Assembly: GCF_023554255.2 (NCBI RefSeq)
Contig: NZ_JAMJWD020000002.1
Span: forward strand, 923,435 to 987,434
Length of the DNA stretch: 64,000 nucleotides
From: Phyllobacterium sp. 21LDTY02-6
GTDB lineage: Bacteria; Pseudomonadota; Alphaproteobacteria; Rhizobiales; Rhizobiaceae
Direction: 5' to 3'
Position numbers and translations under genes: made by a program. The first letter of the stretch is position 1. Each line of letters starts with the position of its first letter. Shown here piece after piece: positions 8,927 through 16,720 of this stretch. The notes under the pieces were generated by a model that ran no database searches, was not told the DNA's origin, and saw nothing but the letters and a program-made list of their open reading frames with translations.

Positions 8927-9676
8927 ATGCGCATGCGAATACTCGTTTGTAACGACGATGGAATAGAGGCGCCGGGTCTCGGCGTGCTTGCCGAAGCTGC
9001 CGCCAGGATCAGCGACGATGTCTGGATCGTGGCGCCGGACGGCAAGCGCACTGCGGCAAGCGCATCCATAACGGTGGGCCGGCCGCTGGTGATGCGCGAG
9101 ATCGAGCCGCGCCGCTTTTCCTGTTCGGGAACGCCGGCGGATTGCGTCGTGACCGCGATGACCTGGCTGTTCAAGGATCGGCAACGGCCCGACATCGTTC
9201 TGTCGGGCATCAATGATGGCCGGAATGTCGCCGAGGATATCGTCTATTCCGGCACGCTGGGCATTGCCCGCGAGGCATCGTTCTGGGGCGTGCCGGCGAT
9301 CGGCTTTTCCCGCGTGAAGAATTTCGAACCCGGCGACGGCGATGTCGAATGGCTCGCCGCTTTCATCCGGGCCGCCTGGCAGCAGCGGCAGGACTGGGTG
9401 CTGGAGGGCCACTGGCTGGGCGTCAATCTCCCGCATTCATTGCCCGCTCCGATCCGGCAGCCGCGCATCGGCCGCGACAAGATCGCGACCCGCTCTGAAG
9501 TCACGGCCAGCGATGGCGACTTGACCACGCTCATCGTGCCGCGCGGCCGGGCGCACAGCACCGAAGCCGGCGACGAGAACGACCTTATAGATAGCGGCAA
9601 TGTCTGTATCAACCGGCTGAACTGGTTCGGCCAGGCCGGGCTAGATCAGGCGTTCCTGGCGCGGCTTTCGGCCTGA
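8927..9676 (+). CDS. surE: SurE-type 5'/3'-nucleotidase
   Basis: A 249-residue metal-dependent phosphatase of the SurE family. The N-terminal metal site RILVCNDDGIEAPG and the SGINDGRNVAEDIVYSGT loop are both intact. Family members release phosphate from nucleoside monophosphates and short polyphosphate. In Rhizobiales the housekeeping surE usually sits beside pcm/serS; this copy is the last gene of an ABC importer operon, so it may be a specialised paralogue. It begins three bases after the MBL gene and its stop abuts the stop of the convergent transporter gene. Confidence 0.85.
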   Translation: MRMRILVCNDDGIEAPGLGVLAEAAARISDDVWIVAPDGKRTAASASITVGRPLVMREIEPRRFSCSGTPADCVVTAMTWLFKDRQRPDIVLSGINDGRNVAEDIVYSGTLGIAREASFWGVPAIGFSRVKNFEPGDGDVEWLAAFIRAAWQQRQDWVLEGHWLGVNLPHSLPAPIRQPRIGRDKIATRSEVTASDGDLTTLIVPRGRAHSTEAGDENDLIDSGNVCINRLNWFGQAGLDQAFLARLSA

Positions 9677-10570
9677 TCATCCGCGCCGGGCGACAAGGAT
9701 GCCGCAGATGACGATGACGCCGCCGATCGCCTGAACGAGACCGATCGGCTCGCTGAGCAGGACCCAGGCGAGGATCGCTGCGACGACAGGCTGGAGCAGC
9801 AGCGTCAGCGAGGAGAAGGCCGGGGGAAGAAATGCCAGCGCGAAGGTGATCATGCCTTGCCCGCCCGCATGGGAGACGAAGGCGAGGCCGACCAGCATCG
9901 CCCAGCCGAACATTGTCAGCGGCAGGAGATCGGTTTCGAAGATCAGCGCGATCGGCAGCATGCACACCGCAGCCGTCGCCGTACTCCACAGCATGATCGT
10001 CCGCGTGGAAAAGCGCGAGCGCAGGCGGCCGATGACCAGAATATAGCCCGCATAGAACACCGCTGCGAAAGCGGCCGTCGCATCGCCGGCGAGGTGGCCG
10101 TCGCCAAGCGCGGCCGGCCCGCCCTTGAGCACGATGACGCCGACGACGGCAAGGGCGAGGCCCATCAGAAAGACGCCGCTGACCCTGGACCTGAACAGGA
10201 GCCAGCTGCCGAGCGTGACGAAGATCGGGGCCAGATTTGCCAGAAGGGTAGCGTTCGCGACAGACGTCATGTGGAGCGCGAGATGCCAGGCCGCGAGATC
10301 GGCGGCAAGGAAGACACCCGGGGCCGCCAGCCAGAAATAATCGGACAGGCCCTGCGGGCGGGCATTCCTGACAATGGCTCCCGCCGGATTGGGCCAAAGC
10401 AGCAGCGGCAGGAACGCGATCGCCACGCGCCAGAAGGCCGTGCCCATGGGCCCGACTTCCGACAGGCGAACGAAAATCGGCGAACCGCCGATGGCCATGC
10501 CGCCGAGCAGCAATGCTGCCAGGGCGAGATGATTGGTGGCTGGGGCAGCGTCGGACGAGGAAGTGGCCAT
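9677..10570 (-). CDS. EamA/DMT family transporter
   Basis: A 297-residue integral membrane protein with ten predicted helices in two EamA repeats (about residues 15-145 and 165-295). The first repeat has SPIFVRLSEVGPMGTAFWRV and the second ends in LLSEPIGLVQAIGGVIVICG, both standard for drug/metabolite exporters. The substrate is unknown. It is convergent with surE, with stop codons directly adjacent and no visible terminator between them. Confidence 0.85.
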   Translation of the reverse strand: MATSSSDAAPATNHLALAALLLGGMAIGGSPIFVRLSEVGPMGTAFWRVAIAFLPLLLWPNPAGAIVRNARPQGLSDYFWLAAPGVFLAADLAAWHLALHMTSVANATLLANLAPIFVTLGSWLLFRSRVSGVFLMGLALAVVGVIVLKGGPAALGDGHLAGDATAAFAAVFYAGYILVIGRLRSRFSTRTIMLWSTATAAVCMLPIALIFETDLLPLTMFGWAMLVGLAFVSHAGGQGMITFALAFLPPAFSSLTLLLQPVVAAILAWVLLSEPIGLVQAIGGVIVICGILVARRG

Positions 10571-10722
10571 GTCATGTTTCCGGATTGACCTCTCCTCTAC
10601 AGCAATTGGCAGAGCGTGAATATTCAGATGATTTCAGCCATTCATTCATAAAATTGAAGAGCCGCCGCGTCTGGACCAGCGCTCCCGCCTGCCATGGTGG
10701 AACCAAAGCCGCTTCCGGAGGG

Positions 10723-10757
10723 TTTTTGAGCAGTCCCCACGAAGGAAAAACGCCATG
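10723..10757 (+). promoter_or_regulatory. Leader element (TTTGAGCA...ACGAAGGA...ACGCCATG), copy 1
   Basis: TTTTTGAGCA (10723-10732), a 6-nt spacer, then ACGAAGGAAAAACGCC leading into an ATG. The same core occurs at 30130-30161 before the glutathione S-transferase gene. ACGAAGGA contains the ribosome site of the tiny ORF at 10755. GTTTTT (10722-10727) could pair with AAAAAC (10747-10752) around that site. Function unknown; described from sequence only. Confidence 0.45.
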
Positions 10758-10808
10758 GAAACCCTCACTGCCACCGTAAAGCCAGGCGATGCCGCGGGGG
10801 CGCCTTGA
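10755..10808 (+). CDS. Possible 17-residue leader peptide upstream of the antiporter
   Basis: A short frame encoding METLTATVKPGDAAGAP, preceded by GAAGGA at a good ribosome-site distance. It ends 41 bases before the antiporter start. The size and position fit an upstream ORF controlling the next gene. It has no family, and translation is inferred from the ribosome site and from the matching arrangement at 30159. Confidence 0.35.
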   Translation: METLTATVKPGDAAGAP

Positions 10809-10849
10809 CCTGTCGCCGGTCTTTTTCCGCGGCCCGGGCGTAACCGGCC

Positions 10850-12085
10850 ATGCCGCCGCTGGACACCCACATTCTCCTCCTGGCGCTGTTTGGACTGGTC
10901 GTGCTGTTGACGGCGTGGCTGCCGATGGTGCTGAAGGATTATCCGCTTTCCCTGCCCATCATCTGCATCGCCTTCGGCACGATCTTCGTTTGGCCGCCAT
11001 TATCCGGCGTTCTCGGAGAAAATCCGCTCGATAGCCGCTATATTACCGAGAAAGTCACGGAATTTGCGGTCATCATCTCGTTGATGGGCGCCGGGCTCAA
11101 GATCGACAGGATCTTCGGCTGGCGCAGCTGGCAGACGACGTGGCGGCTGCTGGCGATCTCCATGCCGCTGACGATCCTTGCGATCGCGGTGCTCGGCTGG
11201 AGCTATCTCGGGCTTGGCGTCGCCTCGGCATTGCTGCTGGGCGCCGCGCTCGCTCCGACCGATCCGGTGCTGGCCAGCGACGTTCAGGTCGGTCCGCCCC
11301 AGTCCGGCGAGGAGAAGGAGGTTCGCTTTGCGCTCACATCCGAGGCGGGGCTGAATGACGGGCTGAGCTTTCCCTTCGTGCATCTCGCCATAGCGATTGC
11401 CGGCATATCGGCCCATGACGGCGCGTGGTTCGGCCATTGGATGCTCTATGACGTCATCTGGCGGATCGGCGCAGGCGCGGGCATCGGCTGGGGCGTCGGC
11501 AAGATTCTCGGCTATCTGACATTCCGCCTGCCGCAACCGGCAAAGCTGGCGCGAACCGGCGACGGCTTCGTGGCGCTCGGCATAACCTGCCTCAGCTATG
11601 GGCTCGTCGAGATCGCGCATGGCTATGGCTTTATCGGCGTCTTCGTCGCCGCGCTGACGCTGCGCAATGCCGAGCGGGACAGCGGCTATCACGAAGACCT
11701 GCATGATTTCGCCGAGCAGATCGAGCGGCTGCTGATGATGGTCGTCCTCGTCTGCTTCGGCGCGGCCATCGCCGAGGGGACGGTGTTTGCGGCGCTCGAC
11801 TGGCGCATCTTCGCCACGGCGCTCGCGATCATCTTTCTGGTGCGGCCGATCTGCGGCTGGATCGGGCTGATCGGCAGCCGCATACCGCCGCATGAGGCCG
11901 CCGCGATTTCGTTCTTCGGCATTCGCGGCCTCGGCTCCTTCTATTACCTCGCCTATGCGCTCGGCCATGCCGGCTTCGCCCGAGCGGATGTTCTCTGGGT
12001 GACGGTTTCGCTCGTAGTGCTGATCTCCATCATCCTGCACGGAATTGCGGTGACGCCGGTGATGCGTTATCTGGAACGCGGTTGA
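10850..12085 (+). CDS. Cation/proton antiporter (CPA1/NhaP-type)
   Basis: A 411-residue membrane protein with about 12 helices. Diagnostic segments are GAALAPTDPVLASDVQVGPP (the acidic transport region), LTSEAGLNDGLSFPFVHLA (the conserved ND pair) and FFGIRGLGSFYYLAYAL near the end. It should exchange Na+ or K+ for protons across the inner membrane. There is no C-terminal RCK/TrkA-N nucleotide-binding domain, so gating by glutathione as in KefC is not indicated. The gene follows the leader element and tiny ORF at 10723-10808. Confidence 0.85.
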   Translation: MPPLDTHILLLALFGLVVLLTAWLPMVLKDYPLSLPIICIAFGTIFVWPPLSGVLGENPLDSRYITEKVTEFAVIISLMGAGLKIDRIFGWRSWQTTWRLLAISMPLTILAIAVLGWSYLGLGVASALLLGAALAPTDPVLASDVQVGPPQSGEEKEVRFALTSEAGLNDGLSFPFVHLAIAIAGISAHDGAWFGHWMLYDVIWRIGAGAGIGWGVGKILGYLTFRLPQPAKLARTGDGFVALGITCLSYGLVEIAHGYGFIGVFVAALTLRNAERDSGYHEDLHDFAEQIERLLMMVVLVCFGAAIAEGTVFAALDWRIFATALAIIFLVRPICGWIGLIGSRIPPHEAAAISFFGIRGLGSFYYLAYALGHAGFARADVLWVTVSLVVLISIILHGIAVTPVMRYLERG

Positions 12086-12100
12086 GGAATTCGGGACGCC

Positions 12101-12544
12101 ATGAAAGCGACGGTCTGGCATAGAAGACTGCTCATTGCAGTCACCACTATCCTGTTCGGCGTGTTCGGCTTCTGCGTCATCCAGGAACGCCTCTTCATTC
12201 GCAATGCCGAACAGGCGGAGGGCCGGGTGGTCAGGCTGGAAGAGAAGCCGGGCAAGCGGCAGATGCTCTATTATCCGGTGGTGGAATTCCGCTCCGGTTC
12301 CGGCGAAGTGATCGAATTTTCCTCGGCATGGAGTTCATCGGAACCGACGAACAAAGCCGGCGACATCGTCAAGGTGTTCTATGATCCGGAAGATCCGCAC
12401 TCGGCCCAGGTCGGCGACTGGCTGTCGCTCTGGGGCGGCGCGGCGATCGTCGGCGCACTTGCGCTGGTGTTCGCAGCGCTCACCTGCGGGCTTTATTACA
12501 GGGTCAGCTTCAATCGTCAGCGTCGGGCGCGCGGTTCGCGTTGA
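12101..12544 (+). CDS. DUF3592-type small membrane protein
   Basis: A 147-residue protein with an N-terminal helix (about residues 10-27), an extracytoplasmic beta-rich part with YYPVVEFRSGSGEVIEF and KVFYDPEDPHSAQV, and a second helix near the C-terminus. This layout is typical of DUF3592, whose function is unknown. It starts 16 bases after the antiporter stop and may be co-transcribed. Its 3' end overlaps the convergent ModE-like gene by 35 bases. Confidence 0.65.
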   Translation: MKATVWHRRLLIAVTTILFGVFGFCVIQERLFIRNAEQAEGRVVRLEEKPGKRQMLYYPVVEFRSGSGEVIEFSSAWSSSEPTNKAGDIVKVFYDPEDPHSAQVGDWLSLWGGAAIVGALALVFAALTCGLYYRVSFNRQRRARGSR

Positions 12545-12869
12545 TCCATTCGAAATCGCCCGCCAGCGCCTGATCCACCTTTTCCTGCATGGCGCGATAG
12601 CGCTGCAGCAATTCTTCGCCGAATGGCGTGACCGCGGCGCCTCCGCCCTGCCTGCCGCCGCGCTGGGAATCGACCACGGGCGCGGCGAACATCGCGTTCA
12701 TGGCGCTGACGAGCAGCCAGGCGCGGCGATAGGACATGTCCATTGCCCTGCCGGCAGCGGAGATGGAGCCCGTCAGGCGGATGAGTTCGAGAAGCTGCAT
12801 CTTGCCCGGGCCCAGGCGCTGCCTGTCGGGGAAATCGATGCGAACATGGGTCTTCAGGCCGCCTCGCAC
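12510..12869 (-). CDS. ModE-like winged-helix regulator, N-terminal domain only
   Basis: A 119-residue protein of the ModE N-terminal/LysR-type winged helix class. GPGKMQLLELIRLTGSISAA, GRAMDMSYRRAWLLVSAMN and GGRQGGGAAVTPFGEELL match the ModE DNA-binding domain. The molybdate-binding MOP domains are absent, as in many short alphaproteobacterial ModE-like proteins. The GTG start at 12869 has GAGGGAG upstream. It is divergent from the methionine-sulfoxide reductase gene, with a ModE-like box between them, so it may respond to molybdenum or to another signal. Confidence 0.75.
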   Translation of the reverse strand: MRGGLKTHVRIDFPDRQRLGPGKMQLLELIRLTGSISAAGRAMDMSYRRAWLLVSAMNAMFAAPVVDSQRGGRQGGGAAVTPFGEELLQRYRAMQEKVDQALAGDFEWINANRAPDADD

Positions 12870-12899
12870 TTGCTCCCTCTCTTCATATTGACCGCAATG

Positions 12900-12922
12900 A
12901 TCGAGACCCTATCTATAACGAT
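12900..12922. promoter_or_regulatory. ModE-like palindromic box (candidate)
   Basis: A 23-bp stretch beginning ATCG and ending TATAACGAT lies between the ModE-like gene and the reductase gene. The right half resembles the ModE half-site TATATAACGAT; the left half is weaker. It is placed suitably for autoregulation. Confidence 0.35.
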
Positions 12923-12982
12923 CGAACTGTGATTGTACATGATCCGCGGCAGGGGCCGAAAAGCGAGACAGAGGAGCCAGCG

Positions 12983-13489
12983 ATGTTTGCGGCACAAGAG
13001 ATCGTCCAGGACGACAAATCCGAGTTCTATCGCGAGCTGGCGACACAGCTTGGCGCGCTTCTGGATGGCGAGAGCGACCCGACCGCCAATGCCGCCAATA
13101 CCGCGGCGCTGATCTTCCAGATGGTGCCGGACCTGAACTGGGCCGGGTTCTATTTTCTCCGGCCGGAAGGCGAACTCGTCGTCGGGCCGTTCCAGGGCAA
13201 GCCGGCCTGCGTTCGCATCGCCATCGGCAGCGGCGTTTGCGGCACCGCCATGGAAAAGGGCGAATCCATCATCGTCGAAGACGTGCACGCCTTCCCCGGA
13301 CATATCGCCTGCGATCCCGCCTCGCGCTCCGAACTTGTCGTGCCGCTGATCCATCGGGATCGGGTCTTCGGCGTGCTCGATCTCGACAGTCCCTCGCCGG
13401 GCCGCTTCGACGTCCTCGACCGGGCGGGTTTCGAGCAATTGGCCGCCATCTATGTCGCCGCCTGCAAATGGGAAGAACATGCCGGCTGA
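12983..13489 (+). CDS. Free methionine-(R)-sulfoxide reductase (GAF domain)
   Basis: A 168-residue single GAF-domain enzyme. Three cysteines in the contexts KPACVRI, GVCGTAM and IACDPASRSEL match the catalytic and resolving cysteines of fRMsr (YebR/MsrC). The enzyme reduces free methionine-R-sulfoxide with thioredoxin in the cytoplasm. ATG 12983 follows GAGGAG; an in-frame start at 12929 would add 18 residues but has no such site. The gene overlaps the downstream DUF6314-like gene and is divergent from the ModE-like regulator. Confidence 0.85.
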   Translation: MFAAQEIVQDDKSEFYRELATQLGALLDGESDPTANAANTAALIFQMVPDLNWAGFYFLRPEGELVVGPFQGKPACVRIAIGSGVCGTAMEKGESIIVEDVHAFPGHIACDPASRSELVVPLIHRDRVFGVLDLDSPSPGRFDVLDRAGFEQLAAIYVAACKWEEHAG

Positions 13490-13886
13490 CAACGCCGCGC
13501 CCCGCTATGAAGGCAGGTGGATGGTCCGCCGCCTTGTCATCGACTATCTGGCGAGGTCGAGTTACCGCTTCGCCGGTACGGCGACGATCGACGGCGGCAG
13601 CTTCGCCGAAACCGGAACCGTTTCACTCGGCGCAAACGAGTTTCCTGCGACGAGACAGTATGATCTCGTGGCGAAGGACACGGGCATCGAGGTGTTTTTC
13701 GCCGATGGCCGTCCGTTCATAACGCTTGCCGCGATGCCGGACCAGCGGGTGCATCATCTCTGCGGCGCCGATGATTATCGCGGGCGCTTCTTCTTTCGCG
13801 GCAATGACGAATGGGCGGAGCGCTGGCGCGTGATCGGGCCGAGGAAGAACTATGCGAGCCTCAGCCTCTACCGAAGGATGGCCTAG
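13479..13886 (+). CDS. DUF6314-type protein
   Basis: About 135 residues, no signal peptide. The pattern is beta-rich, with LVIDYLARSSYRFAGTATI, TRQYDLVA and the C-terminal RWRVIGPRKNYASLSLYRR, which I associate with DUF6314, a family of unknown function. The start at 13479 overlaps the fRMsr gene by 11 bases, pointing to co-translation. An upstream in-frame start at 13452 also exists. Confidence 0.6.
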   Translation: MPADNAAPRYEGRWMVRRLVIDYLARSSYRFAGTATIDGGSFAETGTVSLGANEFPATRQYDLVAKDTGIEVFFADGRPFITLAAMPDQRVHHLCGADDYRGRFFFRGNDEWAERWRVIGPRKNYASLSLYRRMA

Positions 13887-13892
13887 GCGCGA

Positions 13893-14780
13893 TCAGCCCC
13901 GCGCCGTGCACAGGTCTTCCAGCATCTTCGACGCCTTGCTGCCGCGCCTTTCCTTGTGCCGCAGCATGCGGAAGCGGCGCGGCGGAAGATCGAACGACGC
14001 TACGCGGATCAAGCCTTGCTGGAGATAGGGCCGGGCGGCGGCGCCGGAAAGCGCGGCCGCGCAGCTGCCCGCCGCCACGGCGGCAAGCACGGCTTCATTG
14101 GAAGGCAGTGTCAGCGCCACCCGGAATTCGCGCGGATCGGCGCCCATTCTCGCTATGGCGGCGAGAAATTCCGAGCGCGTCCCCGAACCCTCCTCGCGAA
14201 AGACCCAGCTCGTCCGCTGCACGAGATCGTCGACGCCGAGCGGCTCGCCCGCCGCCCATGGATGATCCGGGGCGACGATGACGATCAGCCCGTCCTCGGC
14301 GATTTCGCGCGAGGCCAGCACGGGCGCGTCGAAAACCCCTTCGACAAAGCCCAGTTCCGCCTCGCCATTCAATACTGCCTCGGCGACCGAGCGGGTATTG
14401 CCGATCTTGAGGTCGATCTCGATGCCCGGATAGGACCGGTGAAAACGCATCAGGACCGGGGGTAGCCAGTAGCTCGCAATGGTCTGGCTCGCCCATAGCG
14501 CCAGCCGGCCCCGGCTGAGGCCGCCGAGTTCGGACAGCAGCAGTTCCGCCGAGCGCACGCGCGCCAATGTCGCCTTGGCCTCGCCGAGAAAATCGCGGCC
14601 GAGCTCGGTCAGTTCGATGCGGCGGCCGACACGATGGAAAAGCTCGACGCCATGGAAATTCTCGAGGTTCCTGATCGCGCTGCTGACGGCGGACGGCGTG
14701 AGATGGATATCGGCAGCGGCGCGGGTGAGATGCTCGCGCTCGGCGACGGCAACGAAGATGGCCAATTGTTCGAATGTCAT
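13893..14780 (-). CDS. LysR family regulator, YeiE-like
   Basis: A 295-residue LysR protein. The helix-turn-helix is LTRAAADIHLTPSAVSSAI (about residues 18-36), followed by a linker helix and a periplasmic-binding-type effector domain with GNTRSVAEAVLNGEAELGFVEG. It is divergent from a YeiH-type putative sulfate exporter, the same pairing as yeiE-yeiH in enterobacteria, so it probably controls that gene. Effectors of related proteins include sulfite; that is family knowledge, not visible here. Confidence 0.85.
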   Translation of the reverse strand: MTFEQLAIFVAVAEREHLTRAAADIHLTPSAVSSAIRNLENFHGVELFHRVGRRIELTELGRDFLGEAKATLARVRSAELLLSELGGLSRGRLALWASQTIASYWLPPVLMRFHRSYPGIEIDLKIGNTRSVAEAVLNGEAELGFVEGVFDAPVLASREIAEDGLIVIVAPDHPWAAGEPLGVDDLVQRTSWVFREEGSGTRSEFLAAIARMGADPREFRVALTLPSNEAVLAAVAAGSCAAALSGAAARPYLQQGLIRVASFDLPPRRFRMLRHKERRGSKASKMLEDLCTARG

Positions 14781-14828
14781 GATCGTTCGATCCTATCGAA
14801 TGATTTGTAGAATAATATTCGATGGAAG

Positions 14829-14840
14829 TCGATATATCGA
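14829..14840. promoter_or_regulatory. Palindrome TCGATATATCGA in the LysR/YeiH intergenic region
   Basis: A perfect 12-bp palindrome in the 80-bp divergent region. A related imperfect TTCGAT...ATCGAA pair lies nearby at about 14786-14800. A LysR-type box is the natural reading, not proven. Confidence 0.4.
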
Positions 14841-14861
14841 GTGACCTATTCTTCAGGTACG

Positions 14862-15878
14862 ATGCACAATGAAATTCCGTCCTGCAAAAACCTGATCAAC
14901 TGCCTGCCTGGCATGGCCCTTTCCTTCGGCGTCGCCGCGGCCGCCTTTGTCGCGACGAAGGCCGAGTTCGCGCTTGCCGGTGCTGTCTGGCTGGGCGGGC
15001 CGATCCTGGCTATCGCGCTGGGGCTGGTCGTCGCCCAGGCGCTGGCGCCGGGCGGTCGCTTCGAGGCCGGAATAATGTTCAGTTCGAAGACCTTGCTCGA
15101 AGTCGCGATCGTGCTGCTCGGGGCTTCGATCAGCCTGCAGGCATTGCAGGGCGCCGGCCTGGCTCTCGTCGCCGGGATCACGCTGGCCGTGTTCGTCTCG
15201 ATCGGCGTCAGCTATATGATCGGCCGCTGGATGGGCCTTGCGCCGAGGCTTGCCACGCTGATTGCCTGTGGCAATTCCATCTGCGGCAACTCGGCGATCG
15301 TCGCCGTCGCCCCGGTCATCAAGGCCGGGCGCGAGGAAATCGCCGCCGCGCTGGCGTTCACCGCGGTGCTGGGGATCGCCACGGTCTTCCTCCTGCCGCT
15401 GCTTTACGCCTATGCCGGAATGGGCGCATCGAAATACGGCGTTCTCGCGGGCATGACCGTCTATGCCGTGCCGCAGGTGCTGGCGGCCGCCGCTCCCGCG
15501 GGAGCGCTGAGCGTGCAGATCGGCACGCTGGTGAAACTCGTCCGCGTGTTGATGCTTGGTCCGGTCCTGATGGTTCTCGGAACGATCAGCAGGGATGCAG
15601 GCGCGCGGCGGTCGGCACCTGTCCTGCCCTGGTTCATCGTCGGCTTCGGGCTGATGATGGCGATGCAGTCGATGGGGCTCCTGCCGGATGCGGTTCAGAG
15701 GCCCGTCGCCGACGCGGCCGAAGCGCTGACGCTGGTGGCGATGGCGGCGCTTGGCCTGTCGGTGAATATCCGCACTATCGCCCATGCCGGCGGCAGGGTG
15801 ATAGCCGCCGCCACGCTCTCTCTTGGGGCACTTGCCGCTATCGGCTATCTGCTGATCCTGGCGCTGCGGATTTCCTGA
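14862..15878 (+). CDS. YeiH/UPF0324-type putative sulfate exporter
   Basis: About 338 residues, ten or so hydrophobic helices. The motifs LLEVAIVLLGASISL, LIACGNSICGNSAIVAVAPV and MTVYAVPQVLAA are hallmarks of the UPF0324/YeiH family of putative anion (sulfate, sulfite or taurine-related) exporters in the inner membrane. ATG 14862 is preferred; a GTG at 14841 is in frame. It is divergent from its likely LysR regulator. Confidence 0.8.
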   Translation: MHNEIPSCKNLINCLPGMALSFGVAAAAFVATKAEFALAGAVWLGGPILAIALGLVVAQALAPGGRFEAGIMFSSKTLLEVAIVLLGASISLQALQGAGLALVAGITLAVFVSIGVSYMIGRWMGLAPRLATLIACGNSICGNSAIVAVAPVIKAGREEIAAALAFTAVLGIATVFLLPLLYAYAGMGASKYGVLAGMTVYAVPQVLAAAAPAGALSVQIGTLVKLVRVLMLGPVLMVLGTISRDAGARRSAPVLPWFIVGFGLMMAMQSMGLLPDAVQRPVADAAEALTLVAMAALGLSVNIRTIAHAGGRVIAAATLSLGALAAIGYLLILALRIS

Positions 15879-15902
15879 GCCGGCCACACTTACTGTGCGG
15901 GG

Positions 15903-16064
15903 TCACATGTCGCTGCGGTCATGATAGCCCGCGCGGGTCTGGCGATCCCGCGCCGTCTTCTCGGCTGCCGTCAGCCGCCGCCGCCTGGCCATGCCATAGG
16001 CGATGACGATGCCCAGGATGACGGGCCCACCCACGACGACGAAAAACCAGAAATATTCTGTCAT
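15903..16064 (-). CDS. Small single-span membrane protein
   Basis: A 53-residue protein: one hydrophobic segment (FVVVGGPVILGIVIAYGMA) followed by a basic cytoplasmic tail (RRRRLTAAEKTARDRQTR). GGAGAGA lies just upstream of the start. I do not recognise a named family, though the design is common among small stress-associated membrane proteins. It lies between the YeiH gene and the mini-island at tRNA-Arg(CCT). Confidence 0.6.
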   Translation of the reverse strand: MTEYFWFFVVVGGPVILGIVIAYGMARRRRLTAAEKTARDRQTRAGYHDRSDM

Positions 16065-16116
16065 CCACTCTCTCCGTTTGAAAACGAACCACGGAGCGAA
16101 AAGATGGTTCCGATGT

Positions 16117-16144
16117 GGAGCGATGGAGGGTGGTGATCCCGACT
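16117..16144. repeat. Distal copy of the tRNA-Arg(CCT) 3' end (att-like repeat)
   Basis: This stretch matches 17780-17806 except for one extra G in a G-run. It includes GGTGATCCCGACT, the acceptor/T-arm end of the tRNA, plus 12-13 bases of 3' flank. Homology stops after CGACT. Confidence 0.65.
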
Positions 16145-16249
16145 TCGGCGTACGGGCGATCCTACAAGTCATGTCAACCTTGTTGGAAAGCTAACGTGCT
16201 CCAGCATAATGAGCTGTAAGATACCCTCGCAATGCAAGCACAATGCGGA

Positions 16250-16720
16250 CTATGGATTCGTTTCGTCTGGCTTCGAGGAGCCCGCAGAGGGCTTCTTGGG
16301 AGCGAACCGGAACGAACCGATCCTGGCAGTTTCTCCAGCAACCGACAAATCGACCACAATTATATCGCTTGGCTTTGCGAGAACACCTTGGAACTGAAAG
16401 TGCAGCATTGCGGTAACTACTTCCCGTTCTGATCGATCCGGAATTTCAGGAAGTATTTCTGACGCGATTTGCTTTTCCCGTTTATTTTTATCTATTTGGG
16501 TTATCGTTAACGATGGGCTTTCGCCTTTAAACTCAACTGGCATCGCCAGATAACAGGCTAAAGCGAATCTCGAAAGAACAATATCGCCATCGTCATCAAC
16601 CTCGAATGTCCCCCGGTTTCGGGGATACACTCCGATATAACTTACCTGGTCCCCAAGTTCCGATCGAATATCTTCGCAGAAGACTACGTGTCCGGACAGG
16701 TCAGGCATCGTCAAACTCAT
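16250..16720 (-). CDS. Third gene of the island trio, DUF6941-like (tentative)
   Basis: A 156-residue soluble protein starting MSLTMPDLSGHVVFCEDIRS. The opening FCEDIRSELGDQVSYIGVYP followed by SRFALACYLAMP resembles DUF6941 proteins of unknown function; I am not certain of that match. The start overlaps the end of the HTH gene by 20 bases, so it is translated with it. The C-terminus is proline- and serine-rich and probably flexible. It may be an accessory part of the toxin-antitoxin-like module or an unrelated passenger. Confidence 0.5.
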   Translation of the reverse strand: MSLTMPDLSGHVVFCEDIRSELGDQVSYIGVYPRNRGTFEVDDDGDIVLSRFALACYLAMPVEFKGESPSLTITQIDKNKREKQIASEILPEIPDRSEREVVTAMLHFQFQGVLAKPSDIIVVDLSVAGETARIGSFRFAPKKPSAGSSKPDETNP

